Shown: piece by piece, positions 51,730-58,980 of the stretch
How positions within the stretch are numbered: position 1 is the first letter of the stretch
How the letters are laid out: each line of letters begins with the position of its first letter
The notes under the pieces: model-generated
Seen by the model: only the letters and a program-made list of their open reading frames with translations
Told to the model about the DNA's origin: nothing
The model's database searches: none
Position numbers and translations under genes: made by a program
Assembly (NCBI GenBank): GCA_002634385.1
Contig: NSJL01000003.1
Location: 1-64,000, forward strand
Direction: 5' to 3'
Source of the DNA: Nitrospira sp.
GTDB taxonomy: Bacteria > Nitrospirota > Thermodesulfovibrionia > Thermodesulfovibrionales > Dissulfurispiraceae
DNA length: 64,000 nucleotides

Positions 51730-51837
51730 ACCGCATGCACTGGAAGACCCGTCTGACGCCTGAGCAGAGGCAGTATGCCCGGGTATTCAGATCTTCTGTT
51801 TCCCTCTCTACCGCTACCTTTTCCTCTACCTGTCTCT

Positions 51838-51865
51838 GTCATTGCGCGCGCAGCGAAGCAATCGC
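51838..51865. repeat. Short 'TCATTGCG...GAAGCAATCGC' repeat
   Basis: GTCATTGCGCGCGCAGCGAA then GCAATCGC, a small imperfect inverted repeat of the same family as 7271-7420. The remainder of 51730-52175 holds no supported gene. Confidence 0.5.
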
Positions 51866-52056
51866 AAGAGGCATGCTCACTCACCGGGCATTTTGCTGCA
51901 TTTGCCCTGCTATTCTCCCTGAATTTGCATTTTTCCCATTAAAATTGGAATCTTGCCAATCTCCTTGTCTCTTTGGGAGGCAACCGGGCCATAAAGGGAC
52001 AGAGAGAACCTCTTTGACCTTAATTAAGTTATTGATTTGTTCATGAAATGTATTGT

Positions 52057-52073
52057 TGGCACTCAATTTGCTA
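52057..52073 (+). promoter_or_regulatory. Sigma-54 promoter of the HD-GYP gene
   Basis: TGGCAC-N5-TTGCTA, identical in both boxes to the promoter at 42523-42539. The predicted start is near 52085, leaving a leader of about 90 bases before ATG 52176. Confidence 0.85.
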
Positions 52074-52175
52074 TAAATTTGCTATCCTCTGGTTGTACAT
52101 TTCGTTCCGTTTTTTCGCTGGATACTCTGCCAGGAAAAACGGGAAGCGGTATCGTCAAGGAACTGCAAGGACGAC

Positions 52176-53249
52176 ATGGGAACTCAATTACGGGAAATAG
52201 GCGGGAGCGATGAGAGCGAACCCAGGAAGGTCGAGCTTCCGGAAGACCCCGACATACTCGATATAAAAAACTTCAAGGACTACTCCTTCCGGAAGGAAGG
52301 GTTCTTCCAGATCGACAGGAATACGCTTGTCCCCGGCACAGCGGTACACTTCTCCGTCATGAGGCAGAAGCTGACCCGGTTCGAAACAGTGGTGAAAGCA
52401 GGGGATGACTCACCCGTCGTTCTCAGCAGGGATCTCCTGGCGAAGCTCACCACTGATCGTGCGAACGAGATCGTCATCGAGAAATCCGCTCTGCCGCTCT
52501 ACTCTGCGTATCTGAACTCCCTCCAGGACACCTCCGGTCTGCCCGAGAACGAGGCGATGAAGCGCAAAGCTCTTGTGCTGAAAGAGAATTCCAAGATCCT
52601 CATGAAAGACCTGCTCGAAAACCCCCGGAGCGGAGAGAAGATCAAGGAAGTAAGGAATATTGTGAACACGGTTACCGACTCCCTCCTTGAGAACAGGGAT
52701 ATGATCTATTCGATGATAACCCTCAGCAAATACGATTACTACACCTACACCCACTGCGTGAACGTCGCAACCCTGAGCATCGGCCTTGGGGTGGCGGCCG
52801 GGCTGGACAAGGAGACGGTGCACCTGTTGGGAACGGGCGCAATGCTCCACGATATAGGGAAGACGAACATCCCTCCCGAAATCCTCAACAAGCAGGGGAG
52901 CCTGGACGATTATGAGTACAAGAGAATCCAGGAGCATGTCAACGAAGGGGAGATGATCCTCCGTGGGCACAAGGATATCCCTGGGGAGACCTACGATGCG
53001 GTGCTGCAGCATCACGAAAAGCTTTCAGGGAAGGGATACCCCCGGAGATTGAAAGGCGCAGAGATACGGCTTTTCGGCAGGATTGCGGCTATTGCGGACT
53101 GTTATGATGCGTTGACGACGGAGCGTCCCTATAAGAAGGCGTTCAGTCCTTTCGAGGCGTTGAAGATCATCTCCAAGGAGACGGTACATTACGATGCAGC
53201 CCTGCTGGCCCTTTTTATCCGCATGCTCGGTAAGGTGAGCGGGCAATAG
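52176..53249 (+). CDS. HD-GYP domain c-di-GMP phosphodiesterase
   Basis: 357 residues. The C-terminal HD-GYP domain (about 165-345) has HCVNVATLSIGLG, the metal site HDIGKTNIPPEILNK, the QEHVNEGEMIL region, the GYP loop HHEKLSGKGYPRRLKG and IAAIADCYDALTTERPY. The residues needed for c-di-GMP hydrolysis to GMP appear intact. The N-terminal 150 residues form a separate domain of the DUF3391-like type seen in other HD-GYP proteins (FKDYSF...PVVLSRDLLAKL). Its sigma-54 promoter links it to the oxidoreductase locus control. Start ATG; the Shine-Dalgarno is weak (CAAGGA). Confidence 0.92.
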   Translation: MGTQLREIGGSDESEPRKVELPEDPDILDIKNFKDYSFRKEGFFQIDRNTLVPGTAVHFSVMRQKLTRFETVVKAGDDSPVVLSRDLLAKLTTDRANEIVIEKSALPLYSAYLNSLQDTSGLPENEAMKRKALVLKENSKILMKDLLENPRSGEKIKEVRNIVNTVTDSLLENRDMIYSMITLSKYDYYTYTHCVNVATLSIGLGVAAGLDKETVHLLGTGAMLHDIGKTNIPPEILNKQGSLDDYEYKRIQEHVNEGEMILRGHKDIPGETYDAVLQHHEKLSGKGYPRRLKGAEIRLFGRIAAIADCYDALTTERPYKKAFSPFEALKIISKETVHYDAALLALFIRMLGKVSGQ

Positions 53250-53425
53250 GGCCGCGAAGCAATCTCAAGCGCTGGGGTGGCCGTTTCGCTGAGAGACGCA
53301 ACGAAATCCCACCCATATCTCTTTTCCCTTGCCAAAGGATTCCTGCCTGGAACTCTCCTTCTTCCTGCTTCCTTTTTCTCATCGGAAAGCTTCTTCTTGC
53401 CCTTAAGGAGACCCTGCCCGCCTAT

Positions 53426-53866
53426 TTGCGACAACTGGTCCGGGAACAGCCTTCTCCGACTCCCTATACCGGCAGAAATCTCAATAAAGATGGACGGATT
53501 ATCGATGTGCAGGTCGACTGGGCATACAAGCGGGATGAGGAGGGATGGGTTATCGGGTTTGTCTGCATTCTTTCGGATATTACCGAGCGCAGGAGGATGG
53601 AGGAAGCCATCAGGTACCAGGCGCATCATGACCTGCTGACCGGCCTGCCGACATCAGGGATATCGCGGTGGCCCCGACGACCAGAGCATTGTCAGGGCGA
53701 TCGTCTCATTGGCGCACAGTATGAGGCTGAAGGTGGTTACCGGGGGCGTGGAAACCGCGGAGCAGTTTGAGATCCTCTATTCTACCGGCTGCGATGAAGT
53801 GCAGGGGTTCTTCTTCAGTGAGCCTCTTCCGGTGGAGAGCTTTCACACGTATTGCGGGACCGTATA
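53426..53866 (+). pseudogene. Collapsed PAS-GGDEF-EAL gene
   Basis: Starts with PAS C-terminal sequence (RNLNKDGRIIDVQVDWAYKR, FVCILSDITERRRMEEAIRY) and the first residues of a GGDEF domain (AHHDLLTGLP, to about 53651). It then jumps directly to the last part of an EAL domain in another frame (IRDIAV). One missing A in the VDPDD codons causes a second shift; then DDQSIVRAIVSLAHSMRL, GGVETAEQFEIL and CDEVQGFFFSEPLP continue to TAA 53864-53866. The whole GGDEF catalytic core and most of EAL are deleted (roughly 1 kb). The 5' part before 53426 is unclear. The intact relative is at 5145-7229. Confidence 0.85.
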
Positions 53867-53879
53867 ACCTCCTCTCTTT

Positions 53880-53921
53880 GAAAAACAAAAACTCCCTGGG
53901 GGAAGTGCTCCCCCGGGGAGT
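53880..53921 (-). terminator. Rho-independent terminator of hsp20
   Basis: On the minus strand ACTCCCCGGGGGA pairs with TCCCCCAGGGAGT (53891-53921, one mismatch), followed by TTTTTGTTTTTC. It lies 18 bases after the hsp20 stop. Confidence 0.85.
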
Positions 53922-53938
53922 ATCCTTCATCCGATCCG

Positions 53939-54427
53939 TCAGTCGACCGGGATCTTCTTGCTCTTGCCGATCGCCTCTTCCGTCTTCGGGATCCTTATTT
54001 CGAGGACACCGTCTTCGAAGTGGGCGGATACCTTCTCCGTATCGATGTCTTCGGGAAGCTCGAAGCTGCGGTGGAAGGAACCGTGGCACCTTTCATACCG
54101 GTAGTAATTCTCTTTCTCCACTTTCTCTTCCTGCTTCTTCTCACCGGAGATGGTAAGCGTATTGCCGGTCAGATCGATCGTGATCTCGTCCCTCTTCACA
54201 CCGGGAAGATCAGCTTTCATCACCAGCTCGTTGCCTTCCTCATAGATGTCCACCGAAGGAGAAAGCTCCTTCATTTCCATGAGACGGCTCGCGGGCCACA
54301 ATGACGGACCGAACAGCGAAGACGGTCTCGACCACATGCTCTCGAACCACCTCTCGAGATCGTCAAAAGGTGTCAGCATCCTGGATTTTTCGGTTTTGAC
54401 CAGTTCTTTCGTTCCTGTCATTATCAT
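53939..54427 (-). CDS. Hsp20/alpha-crystallin small heat-shock protein
   Basis: 162 residues, ATP-independent holdase chaperone. N-terminal arm with aromatic residues (FDDLERWFESMWSRPSSLF), then an alpha-crystallin domain at about 55-150 (VDIYEEGNELVMKADLPGV, LTISGEKKQEE, CHGSFHRSFELPEDID) and the GVLEIRIPKTEE strand with the I-x-I/V motif near the end (KKIPVD). Start ATG 54427 or 54421; AAAGGGGG upstream favours 54427. It stands alone with its own terminator. No CIRCE element was found; a near-palindrome lies upstream at 54515-54552. Confidence 0.94.
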   Translation of the reverse strand: MIMTGTKELVKTEKSRMLTPFDDLERWFESMWSRPSSLFGPSLWPASRLMEMKELSPSVDIYEEGNELVMKADLPGVKRDEITIDLTGNTLTISGEKKQEEKVEKENYYRYERCHGSFHRSFELPEDIDTEKVSAHFEDGVLEIRIPKTEEAIGKSKKIPVD

Positions 54428-54514
54428 GCACCCCCTTTCATACTTAACAATATAACAAACAGGGAATTATTACAAAGGCGGAAAATTCTCATTTTCGCCG
54501 AATTTTCGCTTTTT

Positions 54515-54552
54515 CCCTATATAAAAGACAAAAGGAGTCTTTATTTATAGGG
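54515..54552. promoter_or_regulatory. AT-rich near-palindrome upstream of hsp20
   Basis: CCCTATATAAAAGAC, a 7-base loop, then GTCTTTATTTATAGGG, complementary except for a one-base slip. About 90 bases upstream of hsp20 in a divergent AT-rich region. It could be an operator or a structured leader. The rest of 54428-54678 has no gene. Confidence 0.4.
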
Positions 54553-54678
54553 TATCCCTTTTTCTTTTATCTTTACTCGCTCTTTTTGCTTATTACTCCT
54601 CACTTTCATCACACCCGGAGCGACCGCCGGATAGAGGCAAAGCTCCTTTTACGGTACAATTAAAGAAGGAGGGTACCG

Positions 54679-55215
54679 TTGGCTTCAATCATCTCTCATG
54701 CCATTGTCGGCCTTGCTGCGGCCAGTGTGGTTTCCCACGGGGAGATGCCCCTGCGTTTCTGGGTCCTGTCCGCCCTCTGTCCGGTGCTGCCCGACGCCGA
54801 TGTTGTCACCTTCCATTTCGGTATTCCCTATTCCCACTTCCTCGGGCACAGAGGTTTTTTCCATTCTTTTGTCTTCGCCCTGCTTCTGGGGGGTGTGGTT
54901 GCCACTTTTTTTTTCAGCCGGGAGGCACCCCTCTTTACGCAGAGGTGGCTCCTGTTGTGCGGGTATTTCTCTCTCCTCACCGCAACCCACGGCATTCTGG
55001 ACGCCATGACGGATGGGGGGATGGGAATTGCGCTCTTTTCTCCTTTTGATACAACGAGATATTTCCTACCCTGGACCCCGATAAAAGTTTCCCCTATCGG
55101 CATAAAGTCGTTTTTCAGCCCTTGGGGAGCACGGGTGATCCTGAGCGAGGCGGTCTGGATCTGGATTCCGGCGGCATTGATGGTGATAGCTGCACGGCTC
55201 CTTTTCCATAAATAG
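54679..55215 (+). CDS. YdjM-like membrane metal-dependent hydrolase
   Basis: 178 residues with about four hydrophobic segments. The family pattern is ISHAIVGLAAASV, CPVLPDADVVTF (acidic metal ligands), SHFLGHRGFFHSFVFALLLG (His cluster) and THGILDAMTDGGMGI. This is the LexA-binding/YdjM family of inner-membrane predicted hydrolases; substrate unknown. The start is TTG 54679, which has GAAGGAGGG upstream; no ATG fits better. It is divergent from hsp20 and convergent with the SMR gene. Confidence 0.88.
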   Translation: MASIISHAIVGLAAASVVSHGEMPLRFWVLSALCPVLPDADVVTFHFGIPYSHFLGHRGFFHSFVFALLLGGVVATFFFSREAPLFTQRWLLLCGYFSLLTATHGILDAMTDGGMGIALFSPFDTTRYFLPWTPIKVSPIGIKSFFSPWGARVILSEAVWIWIPAALMVIAARLLFHK

Positions 55216-55249
55216 GACTGTAGGGAGAAGGGGTAGCTCTTCCCGGTCT

Positions 55250-55567
55250 TCAGGGCGAGACCAGCATGAGACCGATGATCCCTGCCACGATCAGGCCGAT
55301 ACACGCCAGGCGGACAAAGGTTGCCGGTTCGGAAAAGAGCAGGATTCCAAGGATGGCTGTCCCCACCGCGCCGATGCCTGTCCAGACGGCATATCCCGTG
55401 CCGACCGGGATGGTGCGCAGCGCCCGGGACAGAAAAAGCAGGCTGGCGATCATGGCGAGGATGGTGAAGATGCTCGGCCAGAGCCGGGTGAATCCTTCGG
55501 TATACTTGAGGCCTATGGCCCAAGCAGTTTCGAAGAGCCCTGCAATGAAGAGGGAGAGCCAGGCCAT
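55250..55567 (-). CDS. SMR-family exporter (SugE/Gdx type)
   Basis: 105 residues, four membrane spans, with Glu in the first span ([27 protein letters not shown]), which is the proton/substrate site. GFTRLWPS and [18 protein letters not shown] are typical of the SugE/Gdx subgroup that exports guanidinium. No guanidine riboswitch was recognised upstream. I chose ATG 55567 (GGAGCGGG before it) over 55588. Works as an antiparallel homodimer in the family. Confidence 0.9.
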   Translation of the reverse strand: MAWLSLFIAGLFETAWAIGLKYTEGFTRLWPSIFTILAMIASLLFLSRALRTIPVGTGYAVWTGIGAVGTAILGILLFSEPATFVRLACIGLIVAGIIGLMLVSP

Positions 55568-55666
55568 GATGTTCCCGCTCCTTTCCACCGTTTTTCTGAA
55601 ATCACGCTCCCCCTATTCTACCCTATCAAAGTGGACAAAAAAATAACTTATCCTCTCTCTTTTTAA

Positions 55667-56515
55667 TGCGCCTCTCTTTCAGGGGGGCGGGGCAGGGGGA
55701 TTCGATGTCCTTGCAATGCGACAGGATCACCGTATTCCCTCGCGGATAGTTGATTCTGATGCTCGTATCCTCCGGGGAGCGTCACCCCTGACCTCTCCCC
55801 TCTGTTCTTTGTCAGGGAGTCGTGAAGTCCTTCACTCCCCGACCTCTTGTTCTGCCTCTCTACCGCTCACTCCGTTACCACAGCGCAAACTCGCTTCCGC
55901 TCAAACATGCACTGTGGTGGCCCCTCCGTTTCACGAAGAGAGGAGACGAACAAGAGCTAAGGTCCGCTCAGAACTCCCCTCCTCCCCTCTCTGAGAGAGG
56001 GAGCACTCACCCCCTGTCCCCTGGTTTATTCTTGTCAAGGACTCCCCTCTTCTTCATCATGCATGCCCATCAAACATGCATTCCTTTCGGGGGAAAGAGA
56101 AAGAGGGGGTCCCTCTCCCCTCTCTTTTCTTCTGTCGTCATCCCGGCAGATCCTCTGAGCCGGGATCCAGTCTTTTTCCGAAAGACTCCGGTTCAGAGAC
56201 TCTGGACCCCGGCTTTCGCCGGGGTGACGGCTTTGAGGGATTCCGACTCTCTCCGGGGTGACGGAGTAGAGGGGCTCCGGCTTTCTCCCTGAGTGACGGA
56301 TTCTGAAAGGGAGTGTGACGGGGGCAGGGGGGTATCCTCTTCCCTGCAGCGAGTGTCTGGAATAGCAGAGGGGGCCAGGACACCCTCCCCTTTCTCCCCT
56401 CCCCTCAAGGGAGGGGAATGAGAGGGTCCCCTGAGAACAGGGAGGAACTCACTCGCAAAGAAAGAGGGTGCCCCCTGCCCCCCTCACCAGAGGATGCCTG
56501 CTCAGAAGGGGAATG
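55667..56515. repeat. Long dispersed repeat, copy D
   Basis: About 849 bp, nearly identical to copy C across its length and extending further right (CTCACCAGAGGATGCCTGCTC, as copy A). Contains the 113-bp fold-back core (55844-55956) and a 92-bp multi-hairpin element (56137-56228). Same orientation as A-C and again just upstream of a plus-strand gene. No conserved frame. Confidence 0.9.
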
Positions 56516-56572
56516 CCTTTTAGAAGTTTTTTTATTGCACCCCGCCCGGAACCGCCCGGGGAACCCCTGTGA

Positions 56573-56578
56573 TATAAT
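56573..56578 (+). promoter_or_regulatory. -10 element of the HD-domain gene
   Basis: TATAAT, 27 bases before ATG 56605 and about 58 bases past the end of repeat copy D. A -35 at the right spacing is not clear. Confidence 0.5.
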
Positions 56579-56604
56579 AGGGCATTACGGATACAGGGGA
56601 TTTC

Positions 56605-57804
56605 ATGATACGGAAGGGATTGATAGAGAGACTTTTTGAAGCGGCGAGCATTCTCCGGTGGAACGACCATGTGCGTCCCGTGGAGCTGACGGAGCTGGAC
56701 AAGCAGTCCCACAAGATGGTGATTGCCTACGTGCTGGCGAAGTTCGAAGAGGCGGACCGGGAAGTTTCCGTCGATTGGATCAGGCTTATCGAGGGGGGGA
56801 TTTTCGAGTTCCTCCACCGGGTGATCCTGACCGATATCAAGCCGCCCGTCTTCCACCGCATGATGGCGACCAAGGGAAAGGAATTGAACGAGTGGGTGCT
56901 GAGGCAGCTCGACAAGGATATACAGGGCATAAAGGGGGACTTCAAAGAGAAGTTCCGCCGGTACCTGTTCGATAGTGACTATGCGAAATTCGAGAAAAGA
57001 ATTCTGAAGGCGGCCCACTATCTCGCCACCAACTGGGAGTTCAAGATCATCTACAATGTCTGTCCGTTCATCTACGGAATCGAGAAGACGAAAGAGGAAA
57101 TCGAGAACCAGATCGAGGACCATTACGACCTGATCGGCGTTCAGAAGATCACCCTCGGAAAGAAGTCTCACGGGTTCATCGATCTCTGCGGGCAGTTGCG
57201 GTTTCAACAGAGGTGGGCGCAATCCCCCCGGATACCGAGGACATCGGTTCTGGGGCATATGCTCATCGTCGCCATGTTCGCCTATTTCTGTTCCATGGAG
57301 ATCGGGGCATGCCCCAGGAGGACCTACAATAATTTCTTTGCCGCCCTTTTCCATGACCTTCCCGAAGTCCTCACCCGGGATATCGTCTCCCCGATCAAGG
57401 GGTCCATCGAGGGGCTGCAGGAGATCATCAGGGAGTACGAGAAGATACAGGTGGAGGAAAAGCTGCTCCCCCTGCTTCCGGCCTCCTGGAGGGAGGAGAT
57501 CCGTTATTTCACCGAAAACGAGTTCGAGACGAAGGTAAAGAAAGAGGAGGAGGGTATCCTGAGGGTCTCCAGCGATGAGATCAACCTCCGGTATAACGAC
57601 GATGCGTTCTGTCCCCTGGACGGTGAACTGATCAAGTCCTGCGACCATCTTGCCGCCTTCATCGAGGCCTCCCTTTCCATCAAGCACGGGGTGAAGGCCC
57701 GTCCCCTGGTGGAAGGGAAGGAGAGCCTGTACGGCATCTACAAGACGAGGGTGACCGCCGGTTTCGATTTCGGGCAGATTTTCGACTATTTCATCGATAC
57801 CTGA
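56605..57804 (+). CDS. YfbR-like HD-domain protein
   Basis: 399 residues. The HD domain at about 205-360 resembles the HD_3/YfbR nucleotidase group: TSVLGHMLIVAMFAYF (His), AALFHDLPEVLTRDIVSPIK (His-Asp metal pair) and KSCDHLAAFIEAS (late Asp). YfbR dephosphorylates deoxynucleoside monophosphates, but this protein has a 200-residue helical N-terminal extension not in YfbR, so the substrate is open. The start has CAGGGGA upstream. Stands alone, convergent with the pilT-like gene; a small CAGGG/CCCTG hairpin at 57816-57829 may separate them. Confidence 0.85.
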   Translation: MIRKGLIERLFEAASILRWNDHVRPVELTELDKQSHKMVIAYVLAKFEEADREVSVDWIRLIEGGIFEFLHRVILTDIKPPVFHRMMATKGKELNEWVLRQLDKDIQGIKGDFKEKFRRYLFDSDYAKFEKRILKAAHYLATNWEFKIIYNVCPFIYGIEKTKEEIENQIEDHYDLIGVQKITLGKKSHGFIDLCGQLRFQQRWAQSPRIPRTSVLGHMLIVAMFAYFCSMEIGACPRRTYNNFFAALFHDLPEVLTRDIVSPIKGSIEGLQEIIREYEKIQVEEKLLPLLPASWREEIRYFTENEFETKVKKEEEGILRVSSDEINLRYNDDAFCPLDGELIKSCDHLAAFIEASLSIKHGVKARPLVEGKESLYGIYKTRVTAGFDFGQIFDYFIDT

Positions 57805-57831
57805 GATACCTGATTCAGGGGGCGCCCTGCC

Positions 57832-58980
57832 CTATCTCTTCTGCTTCTGTCCGCCGGGGGGACCCGCCTTGCTCAGCATCTGCACCATTTCATCGGGAAA
57901 AGGAGAGTAGGTGACCGCATCGTCGGCGGAGATCACCTTTTCCGTAGAGAGCCCCAGGAGGGACTGGTTCATGGTCTGCGACCCCGAACGCGTACCGCTC
58001 TGCATCACCGAATACACTTGTGCGAGCTTGCCCTCCCGGATCAGCCCCCTGACAACGGGGGTCGGCACCAGGACCTCCAGGGCAAGGACCCTTCCCGGGG
58101 TATCCCTTCGCGGGAGCAGCTGCTGCGAGAGGACCCCTTCGAGCACGGAAGAGAGCTTCCCCCGGATCATGTCCTGCTGATGCGGGGGAAAGGCGTCGAT
58201 GATGCTGCCGAGGGTGTGCGTTCCCGAATGGGCGGGGAGGGCCGCGAGGGTCAGATGTCCTGATTCGGCAAGGGAGATGGCCGCCTCGATGGTCTCACGG
58301 TCCGGGAGGTCGCTTACGAGGACACTGTCGGGATTCTGACGCAGGGAGTGCCTCAGTGCCGAGGCGAAGGACGGAGTGTCGGAATGCACCTCCCGTTGAT
58401 TGACGATGCAGTTCCGGTGATGGTGGACAAACTCGATAGGGGACTCTATCGTGATGATATGCCCCTCCCGCTTCGTATTGAGCCAGTCGATCATGGCGGC
58501 CAGGGTAGTGGACTTCCCGCTCCCCGCAGGGCCGGTAATCAGGAGGAGGCCCCGGGGCTTTTTCAGGAACTGTTCCACCACACCGGGAAGTCCCAGTTCC
58601 CCTAAGGTCTTGATCTGAAAGGGGATCGCCCTGAAGGCTCCCGCCACCGCCCCCCTCTGCATGAAGAGGTTGGCCCGGAAGCGGCTCAGGCCGGCAATGC
58701 CGAAGGAAAGGTCGGTTTCGTTCCTCTCTTCGAAGAGCTTTCTTTGGGCGACGGTGAGGAAACCCAGGCAGAGCTCCCTTGTCTCCTCGGGAGTGAGGGG
58801 AGGGCAGTCCGGGACAGTGAGGAGCTTGCCGGAGATGCGCAGCTTCGGAGGGCACCCCGTGGTGATGTGCAGATCGGAGGCCTCCCTCTCGATCATCAGG
58901 GACAGCAGATCATGCAGTGCAAGCATAGGCGTACGGAGGGCTCCCGTCCTGTTTCCCTGTTCCCCCTTCTCAGTCTTCAA
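57832..58980 (-). CDS. PilT/PilU-like ATPase with altered catalytic boxes
   Basis: 382 residues with the full PilT architecture and intact Walker A (GPAGSGKSTT, 150-159). In PilT Walker B reads VGEMRDLET; here it is VSDLPDRET, so Gly-Glu becomes Ser223-Asp224 and the Arg is Pro. The His box GTLHT reads AALPA (246-250). The Asp box is ESPIEFVH. ATP binding is plausible but hydrolysis may be weak. The C-terminal AIRNLIRE-type motif is present as VVRGLIREGKLAQVYS. It overlaps pilB by 11 bases and probably modulates or retracts the same pilus, as a PilT2 or PilU. Confidence 0.9.
   Translation of the reverse strand: MKTEKGEQGNRTGALRTPMLALHDLLSLMIEREASDLHITTGCPPKLRISGKLLTVPDCPPLTPEETRELCLGFLTVAQRKLFEERNETDLSFGIAGLSRFRANLFMQRGAVAGAFRAIPFQIKTLGELGLPGVVEQFLKKPRGLLLITGPAGSGKSTTLAAMIDWLNTKREGHIITIESPIEFVHHHRNCIVNQREVHSDTPSFASALRHSLRQNPDSVLVSDLPDRETIEAAISLAESGHLTLAALPAHSGTHTLGSIIDAFPPHQQDMIRGKLSSVLEGVLSQQLLPRRDTPGRVLALEVLVPTPVVRGLIREGKLAQVYSVMQSGTRSGSQTMNQSLLGLSTEKVISADDAVTYSPFPDEMVQMLSKAGPPGGQKQKR

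Noticed and set aside
53277..53639. A 120-codon plus-strand frame after the HD-GYP gene
   Set aside because: It is out of frame with the recognisable PAS remnant of the collapsed GGDEF-EAL gene and contains repeat-derived sequence.
55568..55666. Guanidine riboswitch before the SugE/Gdx-type gene
   Set aside because: The 100 bases upstream do not show the conserved motifs of the known guanidine classes as far as I can recognise them.
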